From Marinobacter sp. NP-4(2019) (GTDB lineage Bacteria > Pseudomonadota > Gammaproteobacteria > Pseudomonadales > Oleiphilaceae), in the NCBI RefSeq assembly GCF_003994855.1, contig NZ_CP034142.1:1240001-1304000 (forward strand): a stretch of DNA of 64,000 nucleotides, given 5' to 3'. The notes beneath the pieces are model-generated. The model saw only the letters and a list, made by a program, of their open reading frames with translations. It did no database searches and was not told where the DNA came from. The position numbers and the translations under genes were made by a program. Positions 1 through 7,675 of this stretch are shown one piece after another (position 1 is the first letter of the stretch; each line of letters opens with the position of its first letter).

Positions 1-863
1 TGTGCTGACTGGTTTGCCAGAAGAATGCTGTTGACCACCTCGCCGACGGTTTTATCACCGGCCTTGATGGCTGTTCCGGAAGCGGGGGCGACATCCAGGC
101 CGGTAGCGGAGAAGCGAAACAGGCTCTTTTTGAGCTGGCCGAGGAAGTGCATGCGGGCAATGACTTCCTGGCCCGTGTAGCAGCCTTTCTTGAAGTGGAC
201 ACCGTGTACGTGCTGCCAGTTCAGCATCTGAGGTACATAGGCCTCCAGGGATTCGGGCGTCAGTCTGGCAATGCCCGCAGCGATTTCCGACGCCTGCCAG
301 TCAGCCTGTCCCGTTTGTCCGGATGGTTGGAAAATGTCGGCCTGCTCCGGCGTAAGGTCGCCCAGTTGCCAGAGCTCAAACCGGGGTAAGCCCTCGGCGG
401 TGTCCTGTGTCCTGATCAGGTGGTGTTGGCCGATGACAAGGCTGTCGCCCGGGCCATTAAGCCGATCGGCCGTATCCTGTTCAAGCCGCCCGACAAGTTC
501 GTCACCCAGGATGCCCAGGATGCGACCGTTGTCGACGACCTCCATGGAGGTGCCGCGAAACAGCATCAGGTATTTGCGCAGTTGGTTGGTGATGTGATCG
601 GCCAGTTGCTCCGGCAACGCCAGCAGCACGTCATCGCCGTCACGTACCATGCGTGTCAGGCAATAGGCTCTGCCTTTCGGGGTACTGGCGGCTGCGCGGG
701 GTGAAAAGGAGGGGGTGACATCCTCCAGATTCTGGCTGAACTGGCCCTGGAGAAACTTATCAGTACCAGGGCCGGTTATGCGAAGGATGCGTTGATCTTC
801 AATCACGGTCCACGCTGAAGCAGGCAGCGGTTGGCTGGCGGCCAGGGATGAAGGGTCTGTCAT
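1..863 (-). CDS. ygfZ: YgfZ, folate-binding GcvT-like protein (3' end cut by window edge)
   Basis: The minus-strand reading frame opens with ATG at 863 (MTDPSSLAAS...) and stays open to the left edge, so the C-terminus is missing. Near the end it carries KGCYTGQEVIARMHF, which holds the YgfZ signature K-G-C-[YF]-[TI]-G-Q-E with its conserved cysteine. YgfZ is a tetrahydrofolate-binding relative of the glycine-cleavage T protein that helps assemble or repair certain Fe-S enzymes in the cytoplasm. It is the last visible gene of the nadB-sdhE-ygfX-ygfZ run, 15 bp after the preceding stop. The family assignment rests on the motif and on the context and is firm; how much lies beyond the edge cannot be seen. 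Confidence 0.93.
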   Translation of the reverse strand, partial: MTDPSSLAASQPLPASAWTVIEDQRILRITGPGTDKFLQGQFSQNLEDVTPSFSPRAAASTPKGRAYCLTRMVRDGDDVLLALPEQLADHITNQLRKYLMLFRGTSMEVVDNGRILGILGDELVGRLEQDTADRLNGPGDSLVIGQHHLIRTQDTAEGLPRFELWQLGDLTPEQADIFQPSGQTGQADWQASEIAAGIARLTPESLEAYVPQMLNWQHVHGVHFKKGCYTGQEVIARMHFLGQLKKSLFRFSATGLDVAPASGTAIKAGDKTVGEVVNSILLANQSA

Positions 864-878
864 TGAGCGCTCCCGGTT

Positions 879-1229
879 TTAGGTGTTGCTGGCGAGGGAA
901 TGGTTGTTTGGGCTCAGTCTCAGCCACATCCGCAAGCGGCGGAATTCATCGGGATCGACATTGCGAACTCCCGGGCCGAAGTTGACCAAAACCACCAGGC
1001 GTGAACCAGATCTGGTGTCGGATGCGCGAATTTTCAAGAGTGTCAGTCGGGGCCCGATTCGGCTTTCGCCAGCGACGAAAACCGGACAGCAGATTCCTGA
1101 GGCGAAGCGGGCGTGGAGCTGGCCCTGTTCCAGGGTAAGCTCCGTAACGGAGTTGACCGCCCGCAGTATGCTTCGCAGCGATGGTTGGGTAGCTGAAGGC
1201 TGAAGGCGCAGATTAATCCGGTTGGACAC
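879..1229 (-). CDS. YgfX-like protein lacking the usual membrane hairpin
   Basis: This 116-residue protein starts inside the end of sdhE (17 bp overlap). Its two ends resemble YgfX/CptA: an N-terminal LRLQPS and a C-terminal DEFRRLRMWLRLSP, and the position next to sdhE and ygfZ is the usual one for ygfX. YgfX is normally an inner-membrane protein of about 135-150 residues with two transmembrane helices just after the LxLxPS start. Here only about 14 residues separate LRLQPS from VTELTLEQGQLHARF, and no hydrophobic helix is present. It may be a divergent or reduced, soluble YgfX. The context assignment is fair; a working role is unproven. Confidence 0.65.
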   Translation of the reverse strand: MSNRINLRLQPSATQPSLRSILRAVNSVTELTLEQGQLHARFASGICCPVFVAGESRIGPRLTLLKIRASDTRSGSRLVVLVNFGPGVRNVDPDEFRRLRMWLRLSPNNHSLASNT

Positions 1230-1467
1230 GGTTCAGGATCATATCCACGATGCGCTGAAGGTCTGGATCTTCCGGTCGGCTACGCTGCATGAACCATTCA
1301 AACATGTCGGTGTCTTCGCAGGTCAGCAGCTTTTCATACCGTGCCTGGTCTTCTGTGGACAGCCCGGGGTACGCCTCTTCCACAAAGGGAATCAGCAATA
1401 CATCCAGTTCGAGCATTCCTCGGCGGCTGTGCCACCACAGGCGTTTGTATTCGGTGTTGTCAGACAT
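1213..1467 (-). CDS. sdhE: SdhE, FAD assembly factor for succinate dehydrogenase
   Basis: An 84-residue protein, the normal size for the SdhE/YgfY family. It holds the conserved RGMLELD segment (residues about 16-22, the RGxxE motif that contacts the flavoprotein) and the acidic end of the five-helix fold (EWFMQRSRPEDPDL). SdhE helps attach FAD covalently to SdhA and related flavoproteins in the cytoplasm. It lies 29 bp after nadB, itself a flavoprotein gene, on the same strand, and overlaps the next gene by 17 bp, which suggests one transcript and coupled translation. A purine-rich stretch (AAAGAGA) precedes the ATG at 1467. Confidence 0.93.
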   Translation of the reverse strand: MSDNTEYKRLWWHSRRGMLELDVLLIPFVEEAYPGLSTEDQARYEKLLTCEDTDMFEWFMQRSRPEDPDLQRIVDMILNRVQPD

Positions 1468-1496
1468 TCAGTTTCTCTTTCCGCAAGTCGGGTGTG

Positions 1497-3122
1497 TCAG
1501 GGTGATAGTGTTCTGTACGTGGTGGGGAACAGTACCGTGTCCCTTGGTTCGTTGAGCAGTCCCGGATAATCCAGGGTGTAATGAAGACCACGACTCTCCT
1601 TGCGCTGCAGCGCGGAGCAGATGATCAGGTCAGATACCGTGACCAGATTGCGCAGCTCGAGCAAATCGTTGGTGACCCGGTAATTGCTGTAGAACTCACC
1701 AATTTCCCGGGACAGCAGATCAACGCGGTGCTTGGCTCGCTGCAGGCGCTTGGTGGTCCTTACAATACCAACGTAATCCCACATGAAGTGGCGCAGTTCA
1801 TCCCAGTTGTGGGAGATTACCACGTCTTCGTCGGAATCCCGTACCTGACTTTCATCCCAGTCGGGCACCGGAGGAGGTGGCGGGATATGTGCCTCCCGTC
1901 GGGCAATATCTTCTGCAGCCGCGCGACCATAGACCAGACACTCCAGCAGAGAGTTGCTGGCCATACGGTTGGCGCCGTGTAGGCCGGTAAAGGCAGCTTC
2001 CCCAACGACATACAGCTGGTTGATATCGGTGCGGGCCCGCTTATCACTGACGATACCGCCGCAGGTATAGTGTGCCGCTGGCACCACGGGGATAGGCTGT
2101 TTGGTAATATCGATGCCAAATTCCAGGCACTTTTCGTAAATCGTCGGGAAGTGGTGCCTGATGAAATCAGCCGGTTTGTGGCTGATGTCCAGGTACAGGT
2201 GGTCGGCACCCAGACGTTTCATCTCGTGGTCGATGGCGCGGGCCACAATGTCCCTGGGGGCCAGTTCGCCGCGCTTGTCGAACCGATCCATGAAACGGCT
2301 ACCATCCGGAAGCTTGAGTACGCCTCCTTCTCCCCGCACTGCCTCGGTGATCAGGAAGGATTTGGCATGGGGGTGGTACAGGCACGTCGGGTGGAACTGG
2401 TTGAATTCCATGTTGGCAACCCGACAGCCCGCGCGCCAGGCCATCGCGATACCGTCGCCGGAGGCGCCGTCCGGGTTGGTGGTATAGCGATAGGCCTTGC
2501 TGGCACCACCGGTGGCAATGACGGTAAAGCGGGCCCGGACCAGTTCGACGTGGTTGTCTTCAAGATTAAGAACGTAGGCGCCAACGCAGCGATTGCCCGG
2601 CAGCGACAGTTTGCGATTGGTGATCAGGTCCACCGCCACCCGCCCCGATATCAGGGTGACATTGGGGCGCGCCTGAGCCCGGGACGCCAGAGTTGTTGAT
2701 ACGGCGTGGCCGGTGGCGTCCGCTGCGTGAATGATGCGTCGATGGCTGTGGCCGCCCTCGCGAGTCAGGTGATACTGGGCGTGCTCGTCACGGGTGAAAT
2801 CCACGCCGGAGTCTATCAGCCAGTTGATGCTGTCCTTGCCATGCTCTACGGTGAAGCGTACGGCGTCCTCGTGACACAGGCCGCCACCGGCGTTCAGCGT
2901 ATCCTGAATATGGTTTTCCAGTGAGTCGTTGTCGTCCAGTACCGCCGCAATGCCGCCCTGTGCCCAGAGCGTCGCTCCACTGCTGATGTCGGCCTTGCTC
3001 ACGACACAGACATTGAGATGTTCCGGCAGGTTAAGGGCAACGGTCAGTCCGGCAGCACCGCTGCCGATAATCAGGACATCGTATTCATGAGATTGTGGCA
3101 TTGGGTCGTTATCGCGGGCCAT
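1497..3122 (-). CDS. nadB: L-aspartate oxidase
   Basis: NadB oxidises L-aspartate to iminoaspartate with FAD, the first step of NAD synthesis. The 541-residue protein has the N-terminal dinucleotide fold (VLIIGSGAAGLTVAL), the SGATLWAQGGIAA segment, HRRIIHAADATGHAV, and the family's TGLHGANRMASNSLLE near residue 380. The length matches the family (about 540). Two starts are possible: ATG at 3122 or ATG at 3101 (MPQSHEYDVL), the latter closer to E. coli NadB; neither has a strong ribosome site. The gene is divergent from rpoE, the arrangement known in enterobacteria and pseudomonads. The 178 bp between them should hold promoters for both directions. Confidence 0.97.
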   Translation of the reverse strand: MARDNDPMPQSHEYDVLIIGSGAAGLTVALNLPEHLNVCVVSKADISSGATLWAQGGIAAVLDDNDSLENHIQDTLNAGGGLCHEDAVRFTVEHGKDSINWLIDSGVDFTRDEHAQYHLTREGGHSHRRIIHAADATGHAVSTTLASRAQARPNVTLISGRVAVDLITNRKLSLPGNRCVGAYVLNLEDNHVELVRARFTVIATGGASKAYRYTTNPDGASGDGIAMAWRAGCRVANMEFNQFHPTCLYHPHAKSFLITEAVRGEGGVLKLPDGSRFMDRFDKRGELAPRDIVARAIDHEMKRLGADHLYLDISHKPADFIRHHFPTIYEKCLEFGIDITKQPIPVVPAAHYTCGGIVSDKRARTDINQLYVVGEAAFTGLHGANRMASNSLLECLVYGRAAAEDIARREAHIPPPPPVPDWDESQVRDSDEDVVISHNWDELRHFMWDYVGIVRTTKRLQRAKHRVDLLSREIGEFYSNYRVTNDLLELRNLVTVSDLIICSALQRKESRGLHYTLDYPGLLNEPRDTVLFPTTYRTLSP

Positions 3123-3138
3123 AATGTGGACGTGTATT

Positions 3139-3165
3139 GAACTAAACTTTACGCTTGCTGTCTAT
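3139..3165 (+). promoter_or_regulatory. Candidate sigma-E (AlgU) autoregulated promoter
   Basis: GAACTA at 3139-3144, 16 bp, then TCTAT at 3161-3165. The known AlgU/RpoE consensus is GAACTT-N16/17-TCTGA, so the first box matches 5 of 6 and the spacing is exact, while the second box is weaker. It lies about 140 bp upstream of the chosen rpoE start. This fits self-activation of the rpoE operon known in relatives. Inference from sequence only. Confidence 0.45.
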
Positions 3166-3300
3166 TTGCCCTGACGCGGGCAGGCCTGAAAGGGTCGATT
3201 CCCGTTCTTGACGTGGACGCCGGACAGCATCATGACGCAAACCAAATCGAGACAGGCAGGCCAGGTGGCTATTGACTGTAAGGGTCCCGGCAATCCGTCC

Positions 3301-3918
3301 ATGACTCCGGATAGTGATCAATACAAGGGAGAGATCCCCGACAGCCAGACCGATCTTCAGCTCGTGCGCAAAGTGCGTCATGGTGATCGGGCGGCGTTTG
3401 ATCTTCTTGTCGTCAAGTATCAGTCCCGCGTGGCCTCCATCATCAGTCGATATGTCTACGACAGCCAGGAGGTGCTGGACCTGACCCAGGAGACCTTTGT
3501 GAAGGCCTTCCGGGCGATGGACCGGTTCCGTGGTGATAGTGCGTTCTATACCTGGCTCTACCGGATCGCAGTAAATACCGCAAAGAACTTCCTCGAATCC
3601 CGTGGGCGCCGCCCTCAGGGCAGCGCCGATGTGACCGAAGCCGAGAACTTCGAGGATGGTTCCAGGCTGCGGGATAACGCATCGCCGGAGAAGCTGCTTC
3701 AGCGGGAACAGTTGCAACAGGAGTTGGGGCGGGCAATATCGAACCTTCCCGAGGAACTCCGGTCCGCTTTTTTGCTCAGAGAATATGATGGCCTGAGTTA
3801 TGAGGATATTGCACGCATACTGGAGTGCCCCATTGGTACTGTGCGGTCTCGCATTTTCAGAGCCCGGGATGCTGTAGACCGACAGCTCGGGCCGTTACTT
3901 AATAATTCCCTGACGTGA
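3301..3918 (+). CDS. rpoE: RNA polymerase sigma factor RpoE/AlgU
   Basis: Extracytoplasmic-stress sigma factor of group 4. Region 2 is clear (DLQLVRKVRHGDRAAFDLLV, then GDSAFYTWLYRIAVNTAKN), as is region 4 (LREYDGLSYEDIARILECP, then IGTVRSRIFRARDAVD). With ATG at 3301 the product has 205 residues, close to the 193 of AlgU. Upstream in-frame starts (TTG 3208, ATG 3232) would add a tail with no counterpart in relatives; no start has a strong ribosome site. It heads the operon with its anti-sigma genes, the next in-frame ATG following at once. In relatives the factor controls envelope stress and exopolysaccharide genes. Confidence 0.96.
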   Translation: MTPDSDQYKGEIPDSQTDLQLVRKVRHGDRAAFDLLVVKYQSRVASIISRYVYDSQEVLDLTQETFVKAFRAMDRFRGDSAFYTWLYRIAVNTAKNFLESRGRRPQGSADVTEAENFEDGSRLRDNASPEKLLQREQLQQELGRAISNLPEELRSAFLLREYDGLSYEDIARILECPIGTVRSRIFRARDAVDRQLGPLLNNSLT

Positions 3919-3933
3919 ATGAGGTTGCATCCC

Positions 3934-4503
3934 ATGGATGATCGTCTCAGAGAAACACTGTCGGCCATGATGGATGACGAAGCGGATGAGCTCTCCGTCC
4001 GACGGCTGTTGTCCCATGGTGAGCAGAAAGATGTGCGCTCCCAGTGGCAGCGTTGGCAGCAGGTGAGGGATATTATGCACCAGGGCCACGTCCCGGAGGA
4101 CGTGATTGATGTCAGTGTTGGTGTGAGGCATGCGCTCGCAAACAGTGACACCACCTGTTCCGAAAGGATGCCAGTGGACGTCAGTCCCTCCAGCAGGCGC
4201 TGGCACTGGTCTGCCATTGCCATGGTTAGCCTGGCACTTATTGTGGGTTTTGGTGTCGGGGCTGGCTGGGACGCATCTGAGCTCGACGGGGCGGTCGCAG
4301 GCGTTGCCGGCGTCGGAGAGCCTGTGGTTTCGGAAGAAACGGAAAGTAAGGTGCAGGAAGTTGCCCTGCAAGGCCTGGATGAGGAACAGTGGGATCATTT
4401 GAGCCGATACCTGCTTGAGCATGCCCAGCACAATAGCGTTGGAGCTGGTCGGGGGGCCGTTGGCTATGCCCGGTTGGTCAGTGCGTCCGCGCCGGCTTAC
4501 TAG
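3934..4503 (+). CDS. rseA: Anti-sigma-E factor RseA/MucA
   Basis: A single-pass inner-membrane protein that holds RpoE inactive until it is cut by regulated proteolysis. The start at 3934 is favoured over ATG 3919 because GAGG lies 9 bp upstream and the product then begins MDDRLRETLSAMMDDEADEL, the usual family start. Residues 1-80 form the cytoplasmic sigma-binding part (Q-R-W-Q-Q-VRDIM). One membrane helix follows (WSAIAMVSLALIVGFGVG), then a periplasmic tail of about 85 residues ending in a tyrosine. It sits 15 bp after rpoE. 189 residues is normal. No truncation like that of mucoid mucA alleles is seen. Confidence 0.94.
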   Translation: MDDRLRETLSAMMDDEADELSVRRLLSHGEQKDVRSQWQRWQQVRDIMHQGHVPEDVIDVSVGVRHALANSDTTCSERMPVDVSPSSRRWHWSAIAMVSLALIVGFGVGAGWDASELDGAVAGVAGVGEPVVSEETESKVQEVALQGLDEEQWDHLSRYLLEHAQHNSVGAGRGAVGYARLVSASAPAY

Positions 4504-4524
4504 TATTCAGGAGTGAAAGGGTTG

Positions 4525-5571
4525 ATGTATAACTGGCTGGCAGTCATCCGGGATGCGGGGGTTAGCAGATTCTGTTTTCTGGTGGTTGCGGTTTTTTGCC
4601 TGAGCTGGCCCGCTGCTGTCAGTGGGGAGGCAGCGGCCGCGGCCGGGAACGCTCCACAATCCGCAGAACAATGGCTGGCTCGTTTGGGGCCAGCCCTCAA
4701 TATGACGTCTTATCGCGGCGTGTTCGTGTATGCCCGTGGTGATCAGGTCAGTTCCCTGCAAATTGCTCACCGGTACCGTGACGGTGTCGTTGAAGAGCGT
4801 TTGGTGCTTCAGGATGGTGGTAGCGGTGAAATCGTTCGCAAGGGCATGCGAGTAGTCTGCGTATTGCCGGACCAGGGACGGGTTCAGTTGGACCAGGTCA
4901 TTCCCTCTGGTCCCTTTGCCGAGGCGTTTTCAAGCCAGCTTATGCCGGTGATTCGTTGGTACAGCCCGGAATTGATGGGGGAAGACCGGGTGGCCGGCTA
5001 TGACGTTGTCAAGATCGCTCTCAAGGCCAGGGATGAGCACCGGTACAGTCACCGGTTATGGCTTGAGAAATCGACCGGCTTGCTGGTAAAGAGTCACGTC
5101 CGCTCCGATACCGATGAGGTGTTGGAACATTTCCAGTTCACCAGTCTGGAAATTACCGACAATCTGCCGGACAGCGAATTTGAAGTGCAGACGGAAGGTA
5201 AAGAGGTGGAGCGTACGCTCGGCGGTGATCCCTCATCTTCCCCGGCGCCAAGGATGGATGGCTGGGTACTGCGCTGGCAACCAGAAGGGTTCATGCCTGC
5301 CGCAGCCCCCCGTTCCGGCAATGGTCAGGCGGTTGCATTTTCAGATGGTCTGGCGGCGTTTTCCGTATTTGTTGAGCCCGCGGGGCGGATTTCCATGCCG
5401 ACGGGCGCGTCCCGGATCGGGGCCACGACCGTATACATCAACCAGTTGGATGTTGAGGGGCGCCCGTTTATGGTGACAGTTGTGGGCGAGGTCCCTCCGG
5501 CAACAGCAAAGAAAGTCGCGGAATCCGTGGAGGTGGATAATGCCATGGCGTATGAGACGGCCACACGATGA
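4525..5571 (+). CDS. rseB: Sigma-E regulatory protein RseB/MucB
   Basis: Periplasmic protein that binds the RseA periplasmic tail and shields it from DegS/AlgW; lipids or lipoproteins release it. The N-terminus has a signal peptide (FCFLVVAVFCLSWPAAVSGEA). The mature part shows the MucB/RseB pattern: YRGVFVYARGDQVSSLQIAHRYRDG, the arginine-rich turn, and a C-terminal domain ending with the VTVVGEVPPATAKKVAESV stretch. ATG at 4525 has AAAGGG just upstream; GTG at 4513 is an alternative. 348 residues is slightly longer than E. coli RseB (318) but like MucB. The stop overlaps the start of rseC (ATGA). Confidence 0.94.
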   Translation: MYNWLAVIRDAGVSRFCFLVVAVFCLSWPAAVSGEAAAAAGNAPQSAEQWLARLGPALNMTSYRGVFVYARGDQVSSLQIAHRYRDGVVEERLVLQDGGSGEIVRKGMRVVCVLPDQGRVQLDQVIPSGPFAEAFSSQLMPVIRWYSPELMGEDRVAGYDVVKIALKARDEHRYSHRLWLEKSTGLLVKSHVRSDTDEVLEHFQFTSLEITDNLPDSEFEVQTEGKEVERTLGGDPSSSPAPRMDGWVLRWQPEGFMPAAAPRSGNGQAVAFSDGLAAFSVFVEPAGRISMPTGASRIGATTVYINQLDVEGRPFMVTVVGEVPPATAKKVAESVEVDNAMAYETATR

Positions 5572-6032
5572 TTACTGAAAATGGCAGGGTTGTGGCGATT
5601 GATGGGGAACGGGCCTGGGTGCAGACCATACGTAACAGTGCCTGTCAGAGCTGTGCCGCCCGGCATGGATGCGGTCAGCGTGCGCTGGCTGGTGTGACGG
5701 GCGGGCGTGCCAACCAGGTGCTGGTAGCCAACGAACTGGATGCCAGGGTGGGGGACGAGGTGACCCTGGCGATTGATGAAGCAGCCCTGTTACGGGCGTC
5801 CCTGCTGGTCTATGCCGTGCCACTGTTGTTGATGGTGACAGGGGCCGTGTTGGGGCACGGAGCCGGTGGACAGGACTTGGTTGCCATCGCTGGGGCTCTG
5901 ACCGGTTTGGCGGGTGGGTTTATGCTGATTCGGTGGTTGCAGCGCCGATCCGCTCATCGTTACGAACCCCGACTGATCCGGATAGTCCCGGGCATGGGCG
6001 GTGATGTGTCTGCAAATCCTACCGTTTCGTAA
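5568..6032 (+). CDS. rseC: SoxR-reducing/sigma-E positive regulator RseC/MucC
   Basis: A small inner-membrane protein of 154 residues. It has the family's cysteine cluster (CQSCAARHGCGQRAL, residues about 24-38) in the N-terminal part, then two membrane helices (ASLLVYAVPLLLMVTGAVLG and DLVAIAGALTGLAGGFML). RseC modulates sigma-E activity and is related to RsxC-system proteins that keep SoxR reduced; the cysteines suggest redox or Fe-S chemistry. The start overlaps the rseB stop by 4 bp (ATGA), pointing to translational coupling. Confidence 0.92.
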   Translation: MITENGRVVAIDGERAWVQTIRNSACQSCAARHGCGQRALAGVTGGRANQVLVANELDARVGDEVTLAIDEAALLRASLLVYAVPLLLMVTGAVLGHGAGGQDLVAIAGALTGLAGGFMLIRWLQRRSAHRYEPRLIRIVPGMGGDVSANPTVS

Positions 6033-6094
6033 GTTGAAAATTGCAGGTCTGACCTCAGAATGTGTGTAAAGCTCTGATAAGCAGGGGGTTCTAA

Positions 6095-7567
6095 ATGTTA
6101 ATAACTAACCAAGAGTACAGAACGCCGGTCACAACCTCTGGTGGTTTGTCCACGGCCACGGTAGTCGTTCTGTGCCTGATGGTGTTTTTTTTCTGGGCCC
6201 AGGGGGCCAGTGCCCGCAGTCTTCCGGACTTCACCGAGCTGGTGGAGGATAACTCCAACGCTGTGGTCAATATCAGTACGACCAGTAAACCGGCCCGACG
6301 GGGTGGCTATCCGGGTGTTCCATTTGATGAGCGCCAGCTGGAACAGCTGCCGGAATTTTTCCAGGAGTTTTTCCGGGGGCCTCAATCTCCTTACGGTGGC
6401 AGTCCGGGGCGCGCGCAGCCCCGCCAGTCCATGGGGTCTGGTTTTATTGTTTCGAAAGACGGTTATGTGTTGACCAACAATCATGTTGTCGAGGGTGCTG
6501 ACGAGATTGTCGTACGCCTGAGTGATCGCCGGGAGTTGCAGGCGACCCTGGTGGGTACTGATCCCCGCTCCGATATGGCGGTACTGAAGATCGAGAACGG
6601 TGATGACCTGCCGGTCGTCAAAATTGGTCGTTCCCGGGATCTGGAAGTGGGCGAGTGGGTGCTGGCCATTGGCTCTCCCTTTGGCTTTGACTATACAGTG
6701 ACCGCCGGCATAGTCAGTGCCCTTGGCCGTTCGTTGCCAACCGAGAACTACGTACCGTTTATCCAGACCGATGTGGCTATCAATCCGGGGAACTCCGGCG
6801 GACCGTTGTTTAACCTTGATGGCGAAGTGGTTGGTATCAACTCCCAGATATACACTCGTTCCGGCGGGTTCATGGGCGTTTCCTTCGCCATTCCCATCGA
6901 TGACGCCATGAACGTGTTCAACCAGATCCGCGACAAGGGCTTCGTTGCCCGTGGCTGGCTGGGTGTCTTGATTCAGGAAGTTAATCGTGATCTGGCGGAA
7001 TCGTTCGGGCTCAAACGTCCCAGGGGGGCGTTGATTGCCGAGGTGATGGCCGGCTCGCCGGCTGAAGACGCGGGCCTGGAAGCAGGTGATATCGTGCTTG
7101 AATACGATGGGGATAGCGTCGAGCTGTCGTCGGATCTGCCACCGATGGTGGGGCGTACTCCGGTGGGTGAAACTGCCACGCTGACGGTGCTCCGCGAAGG
7201 CCGGGAAATAGAGCTGGAAGTAAAAATCGGCAAGCTGCCGGAGCAGGGCCATGATCAGGCAGTCGCGCCCGGCGCTGATCAGGGAGGCCCATCGTCGGCG
7301 CCCCTGGGGCTGGCGGTTGAACCACTCCCCGCAGAACTCGCTGAATCAATGGATCTGGAGGCCGGTGTTCTGGTGACTAACGTTGGCCGGGGGCCGGCAC
7401 TGAATGCCGGTATTCGTCCCAGGGATGTGATTACCGAGATTCATCGCCAACCAGTGCGGACCGTTGAGGAGTTTCGTGACGTTGTGTCTTCCCTGCCGGA
7501 TGACCGTGCCGTGTCGGTGCGTGTCGTGCGTCAGGGGCGGGCCATCTATCTTGTCATGAAGCCCTGA
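6095..7567 (+). CDS. mucD: MucD/DegQ-type periplasmic serine protease
   Basis: A Do/HtrA protease and chaperone of 490 residues. After an N-terminal hydrophobic export segment (residues 20-40, ATVVVLCLMVFFFWAQGASA) comes the trypsin-like domain with the complete triad: His130 (NNHVVEG), Asp160 (DPRSDMAVLK) and Ser234 (NPGNSGGPLF). Two PDZ domains follow, starting near residues 285 and 405. It clears misfolded periplasmic proteins and dampens sigma-E signalling in pseudomonads, where it closes the algU-mucABCD operon as here. 62 bp separate it from rseC, so it may also have its own promoter. A strong terminator follows at 7582-7622. Confidence 0.95.
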   Translation: MLITNQEYRTPVTTSGGLSTATVVVLCLMVFFFWAQGASARSLPDFTELVEDNSNAVVNISTTSKPARRGGYPGVPFDERQLEQLPEFFQEFFRGPQSPYGGSPGRAQPRQSMGSGFIVSKDGYVLTNNHVVEGADEIVVRLSDRRELQATLVGTDPRSDMAVLKIENGDDLPVVKIGRSRDLEVGEWVLAIGSPFGFDYTVTAGIVSALGRSLPTENYVPFIQTDVAINPGNSGGPLFNLDGEVVGINSQIYTRSGGFMGVSFAIPIDDAMNVFNQIRDKGFVARGWLGVLIQEVNRDLAESFGLKRPRGALIAEVMAGSPAEDAGLEAGDIVLEYDGDSVELSSDLPPMVGRTPVGETATLTVLREGREIELEVKIGKLPEQGHDQAVAPGADQGGPSSAPLGLAVEPLPAELAESMDLEAGVLVTNVGRGPALNAGIRPRDVITEIHRQPVRTVEEFRDVVSSLPDDRAVSVRVVRQGRAIYLVMKP

Positions 7568-7581
7568 TCCAGGTTGAGGTG

Positions 7582-7622
7582 AAGCCCCGGGTGTTCGTTC
7601 AGGGACATAGCCCGGGGCTTTT
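7582..7622 (+). terminator. Rho-independent terminator after mucD
   Basis: AAGCCCCGGG (7582-7591) pairs perfectly with CCCGGGGCTT (7611-7620), followed by further Ts. It lies 15 bp after the mucD stop and closes the sigma-E operon before the next gene on the same strand. Confidence 0.9.
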
Positions 7623-7675
7623 GTTACACTACAAAAAATAAACAAGAACGTCGGCCACGGATCGGACCTGCCCGT

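Noticed and set aside
879..1229. Frameshift as the cause of the missing membrane segment in the YgfX-like gene
   Set aside because: The frame is continuous and too few bases lie between the conserved ends to hold the missing helices in another frame; a deletion or divergence fits better.
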